Source: Rodentolepis nana (taxonomy: Eukaryota; Platyhelminthes; Cestoda; Cyclophyllidea; Hymenolepididae). From it: a DNA stretch of 18,593 bases. Shown piece after piece: positions 1-10,189 of this stretch. Numbering within the stretch: the stretch's first letter is position 1; each line of letters opens with the position of its first letter. A program made the translations under genes and the position numbers. The stretch lies in assembly GCA_900617975.1 (NCBI GenBank), contig UZAE01013853.1, forward strand, positions 1-18,593, in the 5' to 3' direction. The notes beneath the pieces were generated by a model that was given only the letters and a program-made list of their open reading frames with translations, ran no database searches and had not been told where the DNA came from.

Positions 1-260
1 GTTGACTTCGGGCTTCACAGAAGGGAGGAACATGAAAGTGGGAAAAATTCGACAGGGGAAAAGGAGAGCGATTCATAGATGTAAAAGAGACAGAAAGACC
101 CAAGGGTAGAGTAAAAGTAAGATGAGTACTGTGGATGGGGTCGAATATGACATACAGTGGGGTCATGGTAGTTTGAAATCAGAGGTCAACTGCCAGTTAA
201 TAGACTTTTCTGCCGTATGAGCATACGTTGCCCAGGGTGCACCATGTGGAGGTAAGTCTA
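1..260 (-). mobile_element. SINE-like repeat, copy 1 (cut by window edge)
   Basis: This is one of six dispersed copies of a ~300-bp repeat. In SINE sense the element lies on the minus strand: its head is near 260 and its 3' tail is off the left edge. Diagnostic blocks on the plus strand are TTGACTTCGGGCTTCACAGA at the start, GACATACAGTGGGGTCATGG near 150 and TGGAGGTAAGTCTA at the end. The CCACGTGG palindrome seen in other copies is mutated here to CCATGTGG. Target-site duplications cannot be assessed because the left end is missing. Confidence 0.85.
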
Positions 261-515
261 TCTATATTTATACAGCGAGTTATTTGACTCGTATTTGAAT
301 GCTAAATGAGTGACTGAATTGCTGCAACCCACTCTCTCTTCATGATTAGTCATCCGCCCAATTAACTCATTTTATTGACTACATTTCTATGGCGCGTTAT
401 GGTAACGCCCCGGCATCGCAACTCTTGCTCATGACCAGGGGACGAATGTGTACAATTTTTATGGTTGAATTTCCTATCATGTTGTCGCATGCTTTCTTAT
501 AAATTCTTCTCCTAG

Positions 516-3013
516 ATTTCGCACCAACGAAAGCTTGTCTCCAAATTAGAGATTCTTCTTGCTTCTGCTAGAGAAAATCAGTCGCGCTTGCAAGACCTAT
601 TGGATGTAAGTTAAAATGAACCTTAATTTATGCCACCCCTAACCCCGCCCCCCCCCCACATTTAATATATTATTGGAGTATCTTTAATCCCGTAATGAAA
701 TAATCTTCTTAGTGTTGTATTACATTATTATTAATAGGGGAAAAAAAACTTATAAAGTAATTCACAACATAGAATTGGTAATTGAAATTGTTTATTTTTT
801 TATTTATAATCTGCGGCTGATCCGCCGAAGTTTTAAGTCAGTGATCGAACACTGGCTGGTATCTTTAATTGCATTGGAACATTTTTTTTTCCCAAGAAGT
901 TATTATTGATATTATCAAATGGCAAGCGTTGTGAAAGTTATCATTAGCCCTTTAATTCACTTCGGGTTTCACAGAGGGAAGGAACATCAAAGTGAAAAAA
1001 GTCGAGAGTGGGAGGGGAGGGGGAAGAGAAGGGTGTTTCAAAGACGAGGGTAGAAAATGTAGAAAAAAGGTGAGGTGAGTACTGTGGAAGTAGTTGAATA
1101 TGACATACAGTGGGGTCATGGCAGTTTGAAGTCAGAAGTATGAGTATACGTTGCCCAGGGTGCACCACGTGGAGGTAAGTCTTTTTTCCCAAGAAGTTAG
1201 TTTTGAAAAATTAATAAAGTGGTCTTTTTCTCATACCTGCTCACTTCCATTATCAAGTATTATTTCTTATACTTTTCTTCCAATAGCTTCAAATCTTGTC
1301 CGTGTTTAGCGGTAGTAGATGAAGGAAGGGTCATCTAATCTCCCATTAAGTCCTCAATGATACTGATTATGTAATTGCTTGAGACTGCAATTATCTATGC
1401 CCGATACTGAAATTGTTGCTTGTAAAACTAGTAAAAATTTAAATCTACAATCCACTTGGATATTTAGCAAATAATAGCACAATATAAATAAGTCAACCCA
1501 TCGCATTTCTTCTTTTCCCCTGAGGGAGTAATATCCGTCTCAAATTTTAGAGTAAAAACAAAGAATGCGAGACTTTACGCAAAACTCGGGATGCTAATCC
1601 CTCAAATGGGCTTGAACTCGATTCTGATAGATTAAGGCCCAATACGCTGGCTCCAATTAGCACAGTGGCCATGATCCCAACTGCCCACAGTACACCATTG
1701 GATCAAAATGAAATCGCAGAAACGAACAAGCTCTTCTATAATCGCGTGGAGCCCTCAATAACATCGGCCATCTCGTCTATAAGTGATATTTCTAGCTCTT
1801 CTTTTCTTTCCAGGAATTCGGAACGCAGTTCACCTCCAACAATGAAGGTGACACAAATCTATGAGCCTGGGTAAGTTAAATGGGCAGTTTCTTCAATTAG
1901 GTGTTGCGAATAATTAGCTTTTTTATATTATATTCCTGTCTCATTTCCTTTTACAAAATATAAACTTTCAAAGTCTGTTGTACTATCGACCTGACATCTC
2001 TTACTCTTTAGGCATCACACAGTTCAAACCCCACCTTAGAATGTAAGGGGATAAGTGAATTTGAAAGTTAAAGTCATTAAAATACGTAGGCTGTGTATCA
2101 TGTCCTTCCAGGCATTCTCTGTTAATTTCGTTAATTTAAAAAAGAATCACTAGTAAATTTACTTTAATTTTCAATGCAATATCATGGGGCATAATTTGTG
2201 TGTGTGATTCTAGGTATTTTATTCGAGGGTTTCGAATTAAACATTGCTAAATAATTGAATTCCTACCTTTTTCATAGTCATATTGGTTAAAAGTCTTTTC
2301 CTGATGCTTTAATTAATGAACCCTCAATATGGAATATTGCCCATAAGAATTCCTTGAAATAAACAAACTTTCTTTAAGACCTTATTAAACAACGTTATAA
2401 ATTCGGATTATTGCCAAGGTATAAATGAGAATAAATTGATAAGTCATCGAGGAATTGAATCGCCGTAGCATACGCGGTTCCGAAAATTCCATGTGTCGAG
2501 AAGGACCAAATTTTTGACAGAAATTGCTTTTGTAGAAATTACATCCAAGTGGGTGTCGTGTTTGCTTAAGAATAAATTTGCATTCAAAATTATTGCAAAA
2601 ATTTCATTTAATCCAATGTCACTAGTAATTTCCAAAACCAGGAAAGTTCTGTTGCCGATCTTACCAAAAATATTTCTACCACTATTTTCCGTAAAACCGC
2701 ATGTTTCTCCTCTATTGAAAACATGCGCAAGGTATTGATTTTGTGACATTATACCAGCTTATTTCCCAAGCAATTTTTTATGTAAATCATGATTTTCAAA
2801 TAGGTGACGTCTATTTTATATCCATTTAAATTAGTCGTCATTGCAATTTCGGCCTGCTTCAGTTATCTGTTATAAAATCATATGCTGAGAAAAATTGTAT
2901 TATATTTTTTTGATTTTGGTATGTATTTTACTTAATCAAACTATTTCTTTTTTAGGACAAACGATCCAAGTGTAAAGTTTTATAAATCGAAAAGCATTTC
3001 TGAGATCTTTTAG
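516..3013 (+). CDS. Unidentified coiled-coil protein, 3' three exons (5' partial)
   Basis: Three exons join in a consistent frame. Exon 516-605 (phase 0 to 0, acceptor CCTAG, donor GTAAGT) encodes 30 residues rich in Leu, Lys, Glu and Gln that look like a coiled coil and end in LQDLLD. Exon 1551-1870 (acceptor TTTTAG, donor GTAAGT, ends in phase 2) starts SKNKECETLRKTRD and continues into a Ser/Thr/Pro-rich, probably disordered stretch ending KVTQIYEP. Terminal exon 2956-3013 has a strong acceptor (TTTCTTTTTTAG) and completes the split Gly codon; it gives TNDPSVKFYKSKSISEIF and a TAG stop. The phase match across a 1,085-bp intron supports the last join. The 944-bp intron 606-1550 contains SINE copy 2. 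About 155 C-terminal residues are visible; upstream exons lie outside the window. I do not recognise the family, so no function is assigned. The exon structure is inferred from splice sites and reading frame only. Confidence 0.68.
903..1181 (-). mobile_element. SINE-like repeat, copy 2, with 18-bp target-site duplication
   Basis: A 279-bp insertion is flanked by perfect 18-bp direct repeats TTTTTTCCCAAGAAGTTA at 885-902 and 1182-1199, the mark of target-primed reverse transcription. In SINE sense (minus strand) it starts GACTTACCTCCACGTGG and ends CTTGCCATTTGATAATATC. It lacks an internal ~30-bp block present in other copies (the segment before GTATGAGTATACG). It sits in an intron of the coiled-coil gene, antisense to it, so the host transcript reads its GAG|GTAAGT motif as a potential splice donor. 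Confidence 0.9.
1871..2955 (+). other. Long intron of the coiled-coil gene
   Basis: AT-rich sequence between a GTAAGT donor at 1871 and a polypyrimidine-AG acceptor ending at 2955. I see no repeat element or gene. One exon-like segment (2642-2731) was considered and rejected on frame grounds. Confidence 0.55.
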
Positions 3014-4133
3014 ATTATCAGTTGCTTTCATCTGGATTTTCCAATTTTAATCAACCAATTTCATAAAGAAATATTTCATATACTTACATTTGGAGTTGTA
3101 CAGATGACTACCCCCCATACGCTCTGTATTCACTTATCTTGCATTATTTGTTTGTCCATTTCTATTGCTAGGAATGATCATATTCATGGAAACTGAGATT
3201 TTCCTGTTTCATCGATTTGAGAATTTTGTGATTCTTGCACGGTATAATTACATTATACCGTACCCAGAAATTAAAAAATGATTTGTGCTCAAAAAGGCTT
3301 TTGATTATTCGAGGAACTGATTCTCAAAGTCAATTACAAAAGAAATATGTGGCAAGAATGTTGTGCTTGAATCTCTGGAATTATATGCACTAGTTATAAT
3401 AGTTTTGTTTCATTGTGCTATCTATTCGCAATATTAAGTGGAAAAGAGAAACCAAGAGACACTCTTGTTCAAGATAGGCAGTTTTTGACCGAAATACTTG
3501 ATCAATGGTCATTTATGTTTCGCGCTATTTTAATTATATTTGATCGCTATGAAGGCCCCTGCAAGCATGTCTTGAGCCCCTGAGGTCACTTTCGTTGAGA
3601 TCAGATGGCTTTGTGGGTTCTATAGACACATGGTTGTTGCCTAGGAATCAGATTTTTTGCGTCAATGCGGGTCTGAATTTTGCCAAATTACGAACAAAGT
3701 GGAGCAAAATCGATTTAAATGGTACTAAGATCAACTACTTTGCGTATTATTTCTAGCAGAAGGGGTGCCCGGTCAGAATGTAAGGAAAGTTCCCACTGCG
3801 GTTGCTGTTGTATATAAACAGAGTGCTCATTATAGAAATGAATTTATAGACAATAATAAAAGTGAATTGAGCTTATAAAGTAGTAACTCTTTAAATTATC
3901 ACGAAAGCGTAACAGTACATTTATTGTCATCGATAAGACTGACAATATATATAATAAGAATAAATACTTGACATAAGTAAAAATTTCAAGATTAAAATAT
4001 ATGATATAGATTAATTCAATAGTATTTAATTTTATAGTTAACGAAGAGATGGAAAAAAACATGTTGTTTATTCGACCTAATGTACTTTACCAACATTTCC
4101 TCTCTCTTTCGGTTGTACTTGTTTTTTTTAAAG
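3014..4133. other. Intergenic region, 3' flank of coiled-coil gene
   Basis: About 1.1 kb without a supported gene. It contains a perfect 10-bp inverted repeat with a 3-base loop (3239-3261), followed after 8 bases by ATTAAA (3270-3275), a possible variant poly(A) signal for the upstream gene. The last ~300 bp are very AT-rich, and a pyrimidine-rich stretch ends in AAAG directly before the start codon at 4134. Confidence 0.5.
3239..3261. repeat. Short perfect hairpin
   Basis: Arms ACGGTATAAT (3239-3248) and ATTATACCGT (3252-3261) are exact reverse complements separated by the 3-base loop TAC. It lies 226 bp after the stop codon of the upstream gene, so it could be in its 3' UTR. No function is claimed. 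Confidence 0.7.
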
Positions 4134-5036
4134 ATGTCTGAAATACGCTCTGACAGCAAAACAGGCAAGAATGAGCAATTTCGGAAGCTGTTCATCGGAG
4201 GTCTCACACCGAATACCACAGAGGATCACTTAAAGGACTATTATTCAAAGTGGGGAGAAATCGTGGATGTTGTCGTGATGAAAGATTCTCAATCGAGCAG
4301 ATCTCGTGGATTCGGCTTTGTTACCTACCAAGAACCCGAGATGGTTGATGCTGCCCAGGCTAATCGTCCTCATGAAATAGACGGTAAGATAGTTGAGGCA
4401 AAGCGTGCCATGCCAAGAGAGGATTCCCATAGCGCTGAATCACACATGACAGTCAAAAAGCTCTACGTTGGTGGTTTAAAAAAGGATATCACTAGTGAGG
4501 ACCTTCGCGAGTATTTTTCGTCTTTTGGTACCATTGTTGATTGTGAAGTAGTCAAGACTCGAGAGACAGATGTTTCTAGAGGCTTTGGCTTCGTTACATT
4601 TGATGACTATGATCCAGTCGACAAAGCTATTCTTTACAAACCCCATACAATTAAATCTAGTCGATCAGATGTTAAGAAAGCACTTAGTCGTGAGGAGATG
4701 AATACGATTAAGAGGAGAAACGATTACGGAAGAGATTATGGATATGGTTGCGGTTATCGTGATGGCGGTTATGGTCCGCCAAGTGGTTATAATAGTTACT
4801 CCCACGGCTATGATTGCCCTCCGGGACCTATGGGTAAGACTCGACTTTTTTTTAAATCGCTTCTAGGTGGCTATCATGATATGTGGGATCCTTACTCACC
4901 ATCTAATGGTGGCTGGAGTAATGGCATGGGAGACGGTTTCGGTCAATATGGTGGTCAGAGTTATGGAGGTGGGCCAACCAGAGGTCCGCCAGGTAATGGA
5001 TATCAGCGCTATCAGCCGTATTACAGCCGACGTTAG
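4134..5036 (+). CDS. hnRNP A/B-type RNA-binding protein (two RRMs, Gly-rich tail)
   Basis: A complete gene of 289 residues after removing a 33-bp intron (4834-4866, GTAAGA...CTTCTAG). RRM1 has RNP2 KLFIGGL at residues 18-24 and RNP1 RGFGFVTY at 58-65. RRM2 has RNP2 KLYVGGL at ~109-115 and RNP1 RGFGFVTF at 149-156. The linker and DDYDPVDKAI..KPH segment are typical of the hnRNP A1/A2, Hrb87F/Hrb98DE group. From ~residue 198 the tail is rich in Gly, Tyr, Ser and Pro and ends QRYQPYYSRR. Family role (established): nuclear pre-mRNA binding, splicing regulation and mRNA export. The Met at 4134 was chosen over the in-frame Met at 4080 because RRM1 starts soon after it and it directly follows an AG acceptor-like site. 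The intron is a multiple of three with no stop, so the reading frame is open through it. Two RRMs fit hnRNP A/B better than Musashi or DAZAP, though those are related. Confidence 0.93.
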   Translation: MSEIRSDSKTGKNEQFRKLFIGGLTPNTTEDHLKDYYSKWGEIVDVVVMKDSQSSRSRGFGFVTYQEPEMVDAAQANRPHEIDGKIVEAKRAMPREDSHSAESHMTVKKLYVGGLKKDITSEDLREYFSSFGTIVDCEVVKTRETDVSRGFGFVTFDDYDPVDKAILYKPHTIKSSRSDVKKALSREEMNTIKRRNDYGRDYGYGCGYRDGGYGPPSGYNSYSHGYDCPPGPMGKTRLFFKSLLGGYHDMWDPYSPSNGGWSNGMGDGFGQYGGQSYGGGPTRGPPGNGYQRYQPYYSRR

Positions 5037-5337
5037 TTTTGGGGTAGGTTTGTCAGACTCATCGTAGCTCAGGTTAGCAACGAGTGAGGTGCAGTTAATG
5101 ATCTTTTTGAATTTTGTAGGGCATTGAGAAGTTGCAGAATTAAGTTTAGCTACCAGGCCATATTCACATTCGAACTATTTGTACAGCTTCCGGAATTGTT
5201 ATAATCCCGCGTTTACATCGCCTATTTTATTTTATCGATCTCCCATTAAGGTCCCTGTTTGCAGTGTCTAAGCTTGTAGACTTCTATCCATGTGCATGTT
5301 TAGTTGTTTAATGTTGATTTTCCCCAAATAATTGTGA

Positions 5338-5343
5338 AATAAA
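5338..5343 (+). promoter_or_regulatory. Poly(A) signal AATAAA of the hnRNP gene
   Basis: Canonical AATAAA 302 bp after the hnRNP stop codon, in AT-rich sequence. This is the only canonical hexamer on the plus strand between the stop codon and this point that I noticed. A second AATAAA lies at 5425-5430. Confidence 0.65.
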
Positions 5344-5416
5344 ATAGTTTATATTAAAGGATAACGTCTATTGTTCTAGTTAGGCTCTTCAAATACACGT
5401 TTTGATGTTGTAAAGT

Positions 5417-5422
5417 TTTATT
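5417..5422 (-). promoter_or_regulatory. Poly(A) signal (AATAAA on minus strand) of the DARS2-type gene
   Basis: TTTATT on the plus strand reads AATAAA on the minus strand, 39 bp after the synthetase stop codon at 5462-5464. The two convergent genes therefore have poly(A) signals only ~75 bp apart, and the 425-bp spacer 5037-5461 is mostly 3' UTR of the hnRNP gene. Confidence 0.6.
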
Positions 5423-5461
5423 TCAATAAATTATTACTTTGTTGTCACAACTGCACTTTTT

Positions 5462-8221
5462 TTATGAAGCGGGGGTGTTGGTTTTCTTTATTTGTATAGA
5501 GTAGCGGTCAAGGTCAGCAGAAGGTACTGTGTCTGGGGAATTAGATAGGAGGTCACGGCCTTCGCAGGTCTTGGGAAAGGCTATTACATCGCGGACGGTC
5601 CGTGCACCAGTGAGTATGGCAATGAGCCTGTCTAATCCTAAAATCGAATGAAGTGTCAGTTGCATCCGTAAAACAGTTTTGGGCTATCGGTGCGAGGGGT
5701 TTCGCTTCTGACACACGTTCGTGCAATAGTTGTTCTCTAGCGTTGTTTGATTTCCATCCACGTGTTGCCAATTGTGAGTGGCGTCAATGTTCAGTTGTAA
5801 TATTACCACCCCGTTTATCATACACAAATATGGCTTAGTATTAGAGTATTTACTTGTCTAATTAGGGACATTCGACACTCGTCGATACAGACACACTGAA
5901 TACGGTTCATCAGAGCGGAAACGGATGCGGTCTGCAAGACCAAAATGGTTTCCTAATCCACGAATGGGTTTGACGAATCGTGGACTTGTTCTCAGTTACA
6001 GATAACCTATTCGATAAAACTGGAATTGGTCAACTCCATTAATTGGACAAGTACTTCCATAGGTACGCATTAGTCTATAAGATATGAAACGCCTTAAGTT
6101 GTGCCAATTATATCTAATAATTGTCGGTGCTAAGATAAAACCATGCTCCCTTGTATGTAGAATGCCTACCCAATGCTATTCCTCCATGAGGCGGTGCACC
6201 GTATGAAAGGGCTTCCAGTAAATGATTCAGAGGCGATACATCTTCGTGAAGAATGCCTTCCAGTATGAAGCGTTGCATGTCATGTTGGTGAATTCGTATC
6301 GATCCACCGCCAACCTCTTGACCATTACAAACGAGATCGTAGTGTTGACCACGAACCTAGCCATTCACAAGGCGATCTTTATTAATATTTAATACATTGA
6401 ATACCTTTTCCGGATGAGAATAAAGCAAGTCCATATCCGACTCTACTGGTGCAGTGAAGGGATGATGTTCCGATACGAAATTACCTGAAAATTGGGCAAA
6501 AGTGGGAAATCAAATATCCCAATTCTGGCCTTACCATTATCATCTCTCGAAAATAGTGGGAAATTCTCAACCCAGTGAAAGAAGAAACCTGGTTTGTATA
6601 TTTCAAAACCCAAGGAAGCCACTTGTTTCGCAATCAGAACTCGAGCCGTACCCAATGCATTCCTCTATTAAATGAAACAATAAATGATGCAGACAAAATC
6701 TTACCCAGGCATGATCAAGACCTTTGCCCATAACAACTGCTTCGCCAGCTTTTACTTGAGAAATTGCCTTAAAATTAGACACACTTAACGATTTGAGTTT
6801 TTCATAAGGAAGAACAGAAAGCTTCTAGGAGATATGTCAGTCATTAACATAGTGACTTACTAATGCGTGCTTTTCTTCAACCAAAGAGAGAATTTTCTGA
6901 TAGAATGACCTAGAAAGACTACCGGCCTGCAGGACGGACAGTAATTAAGGAAATGATACATCAACTAACGTATTCTGCTGGAATAACAAAGTATGCAAAT
7001 TTATCATCCCCGTTTGTTGTAGAATCAAGTAATTTCATGCCAAATCGAACATCAGGTTTGTCACTACCATAATTGCGAATAGCTTCTTCATAGGTCATTC
7101 GTGGAAAAGGTGTTGCCAATTGTCCAATTTTTTCATTGTATTTACGTACTTCAGTCCAAGCATGTGATAATGTTGATTCAATAATGTCATATATGTCCTC
7201 CCTAGTTATAAATGAGGCTTCTATATCCAGCTAGAAATTATAATAAACCCAAAAATTATCTGATACCTGTGTAAACTCGGGTTGTCTATCAGGGCGGGCT
7301 AATTCATCACGAAAACACCGTGCAATTTGGACATATCGATCAATTCCAGCAACCATTAAAAGTTGCTTAAATTGTTGAGGACTCTGGGGAAGGGAATAGA
7401 ATTTGCCTCGAAGTTGAGAAGGAACAATAAATTCATGTGCCCCCTAAATTGTGCGTATGGTGATCGAAAAATAACCGTTCATACCCCAGGGGTTCGCTTG
7501 AATAGGTATGGGGTCTCAATATCGACAAATGCTAAAGTCTAAATAAGTTTATATGGAATAACCACAAACCTCGCTCAACACATAAGTAGTTACGAAGCTT
7601 ACGCAAAAATTCTGAACGAAATTTAAGCCGTTTCTGGAATTCAACCTGCCTAAGCTGAAGATATCGATACTTTAAACCGAGTTGCTCGTTAACCTAAAAA
7701 ATTCAATTCAATTGCAGTATCAACATACAGCTGTTCTTTCTTTCATTTTGAATGGAATTTTTTCCGAGGCTGCATTTATTATTTTAACTGTTTTGGCTTT
7801 AACTTCAATTTTTCCCGTTTTCATTGACTAAAAATTTAAATGTGATATAGCATGTACTTCATTAATATCCTTGTCTGGTCTAGTTTGAACGACACCCTCG
7901 ATTTTAACTACAGAATCGGTGGGAGGCAGTGCATTTCGAAGCTAAACAATGTATAATTCAATGACATCTTACTGTTGGTTCCAAGGTTATTTGAGTCATT
8001 CCATATGCATCTTTTAATAGTAGAAATGATGAGGATACGCGTGCATTATAAAGCCAACCACACAAAACTACTGCTTTACCAGCATCTGACTCTCGTAACT
8101 CGCCACATGTATGTGTTCTTAATGAAGCTTTAGCATTAGAAGAAAACCAATTGAATTTATGAAGAAAGTTTGCTATAGAACGTCTAGTGAATAATCTTCT
8201 AGTAGAAAACACGCTATACAT
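5462..8221 (-). CDS. DARS2: Mitochondrial aspartyl-tRNA synthetase (DARS2 type), 13 exons, complete
   Basis: Charges tRNA-Asp with aspartate in mitochondria. Exons in transcript order: 7973-8221, 7858-7941, 7729-7827, 7570-7693, 7485-7531, 7267-7443, 6970-7230, 6861-6926, 6705-6824, 6535-6664, 6405-6484, 6170-6356, 5462-5637. All have GT-AG borders and matching phases, giving 599 residues (human DARS2 is ~645). Residues 1-30 are Arg/Ser/Phe-rich without acidic residues, as in a mitochondrial presequence. The OB-fold anticodon-binding domain begins [15 protein letters not shown] (~35-49). Class II motif 1 reads [16 protein letters not shown] (~188-203). Motif 2 includes [17 protein letters not shown] (exon 6, ending at residue 260) and continues LDIE in exon 7. 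Motif 3 is GGIALGLDRL (~536-545), spanning the last intron. The bacterial-type insertion domain lies between motifs 2 and 3. The C-terminal [17 protein letters not shown] is typical of bacterial/mitochondrial AspRS. Identification rests on conserved family segments and is secure. Confidence 0.96.
5638..6169 (-). other. Final, 532-bp intron of the DARS2-type gene
   Basis: Splits a Gly codon within motif 3 (GGIAL|G|LDRL). It is more than ten times longer than any other intron of the gene. I recognise no transposon or RNA gene in it; short open frames here are uninformative. Confidence 0.8.
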
Positions 8222-8658
8222 ATTAGGGAATAAGGCAGTGAGATCAAGGACACATTTGACCCCAATACCGCATCAAGGTAAGATGAATTTTTGGAGAAAC
8301 TGAACGAACATATTATTTCTAAAGTAAATCAAGCACAATCAGTGTATTAGCTGACGATTTTATTTAGATAAAATAAGAAAGATATTTTAGCTTAATAAAA
8401 CAGATCAGACAAATATGGACTTGTTATGATTTAGTCATAATAATGCCATAATATATCTTAGAAATCATTTTAATTAAATTTTATGCTCTGCTTACGAAAT
8501 TGATAATGCATACATTTTTGTTAATCGAAGGACAAGTTGTTTGAATTCGCTATTTTAATTGATGATGGATTCTCGTAAATCTGCAAACATTCATTCTCTT
8601 TCGCTTATTATGCTAATTCGGATTTCCCATGTTGATATTTCTTATTCCCTTAAAGTAG
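8222..8658. promoter_or_regulatory. Divergent intergenic region (likely shared promoter)
   Basis: 437 bp separate the start codons of two divergently oriented genes (synthetase on minus, CTTNBP2-like on plus). The sequence is AT-rich. I can support no specific TATA box or factor site; a shared bidirectional promoter is inferred from arrangement only. Confidence 0.45.
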
Positions 8659-9549
8659 ATGGTTTTTAATATTCTAACAAATATGGTCGAAGAACATAAA
8701 ACTTCAGACAGAGAAATCTCTTCCTCTGTAAGTTGTTGCCAATTATATATTTTTATAAATAGCTTAACCACGAGGAACTTGTACAGATGCTTGCTGGCTT
8801 ACAAGCCGGCATTGAAGCAAGAGATATTATTATCGCTTCTTTACAGGTATTGTATTTAAATCATTAATGAAATTCTAGTGTGAACAAAATTTTCTTCTTG
8901 TCGATGATGCTAAGAGACATCGATATTTTATTGACAAGACGTTCGATATTGATTTGGATGACCCTGTTCTTGCTCTGCAGAGAGATTCTAACTTAATACA
9001 CGGACACAATATCCCATCCAATCGAAATACCCCTCAGGATTTCCATGGCGGCAAAGCTATTAATCTGGATATGTTAATTGAAAATCAGCGGCGTTCATAC
9101 GCATTTTATCGTGAACAGTTGCAAGCCGCTGACAAGAGATATGCTGGACTTTGTGCTTCTTTTGAAGAGGAAAGAAAAAGGCTTGAACGAGATGCCGCTC
9201 AGGGAGATGATGTTGTGGCTATGCTTGAAAAAGAGCGGGAAAAATTGCAGGCTGAGGTTGTTATTTCTAATTTGTACTTAATATCTATTAATTACAGTTG
9301 GAAAATGAACGGAATCAAAATAAATGTCTTCAAAAGGAATTAAAAAAGGCTCTTGATAGCTATGCCCATCAGAATGCCCTCTGCCAGAGACAGCGATTAG
9401 TTGCCGCCCAATTAATTAGCGAAAAACATCGTCTCCAAAAAGAACTCTCCTCAAAATGCTCACAAATTGAACAGTTGGAATTTAAATTGGGATCTATGAC
9501 TTCTCCTACAACTCTTACATCCGATCGACCTACCTCTGTCAGCCTTCAA
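8659..9549 (+). CDS. CTTNBP2/CTTNBP2NL-type cortactin-binding protein, first four exons (3' partial)
   Basis: Exons 8659-8727, 8763-8846, 8879-9256 and 9298-9549 are all phase 0 and encode 261 residues; the introns are 35, 32 and 41 bp. The protein matches the CortBP2 N-terminal domain. Exon 2 reads LNHEELVQMLAGLQAGIEARD, the equivalent of the vertebrate SELL..L...EGELEARD block. DDPVLALQRD at ~78-87 matches the family's DP(F/L)xALQRD block. AAQGDDVVAMLEKEREKLQ (~156-175) corresponds to the family's GDDV..MLEKERE segment. Residues ~105-245 form a long coiled coil. Family members bind cortactin and join the STRIPAK phosphatase complex at the actin cytoskeleton (established for vertebrate and fly homologues). 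The donor after exon 3 (GAG|GTTGTT) is weak, but the 41-bp segment cannot be read in frame, so an intron is required. Exon 4 ends at a GTGTGT donor; I cannot place the next exon. The ATG directly follows AG, like a splice acceptor. Confidence 0.9.
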
Positions 9550-10189
9550 GTGTGTTCGGTTTTCCATATTTTTTATACTTCTTTTACTTTTGGCAGTTTA
9601 CTTGTTGCTATTTTGTTAAAAACGTCTTTATTGTCATTCTTAATAATTTTCCGTCACTCTTAACATAAAGTCTCACAATTCTAAGTTGGTTATCGTCTGT
9701 ATAAATAGCTTGATTGCTACGAATCATGTTCGGAACCCATCAATAATGTTTATCCCCCGATCTTTGTTTTCATGTTTGAATATATAATTTATTAGCTCCA
9801 TTGCTTTTCACCTTGCAGAAGACTCGAACCTTCAAATATATAAGTGGGTCTAATTACGTTTCGGTTTGTGCTGTTTGCTTTTGATACCCAAACAGGAAAA
9901 TGATAGTTCGATCTTACATTTTCTATCTTGGGCTTATTACGAATTCACAAATTGAGTTGGAACATTCATTTAGATGGTTGGCGCGTTTTTTCAACTATAA
10001 TTTGTTTGTTATCAGATTTTGTTCTATTTTTTTTCATTTCATTGGTTTTATAGCTGTCTTTATAATATTGTCGAAATCTGTTAAATGCAACCCTTCCTAT
10101 TTATTGTCTTAAATAGACTTTGCCGTCGTTTACTGGTCAGTTTCAGCCTGTGTTCTCTCGGCCATTATAGTAATTTTTCTCTTAAAGCC
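9550..10189 (+). other. Probable intron of the CTTNBP2-like gene
   Basis: AT-rich, T-rich sequence after the exon 4 donor. The segment after CACCTTGCAG (from 9819) is acceptor-like but runs only 21 codons to a stop and has no family resemblance. No repeat recognised. Confidence 0.5.

Noticed and set aside
1..260. Repeat right end (TGGAG|GTAAGT) considered as a spliced-leader RNA gene
   Set aside because: The leader-like part does not resemble known flatworm leaders, the copies have target-site duplications, and a retroelement explains them fully.
2642..2731. Exon-like 90-bp segment (AG acceptor, AAG|GTATTG donor) inside the long intron of the coiled-coil gene
   Set aside because: Its best protein frame (phase 0) does not match the phase 2 end of the exon at 1870, whereas the exon at 2956 does. 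It remains a possible alternative exon only.
9819..9881. Possible fifth exon of the CTTNBP2-like gene after CACCTTGCAG
   Set aside because: Only ~21 codons before a stop and no resemblance to the family.
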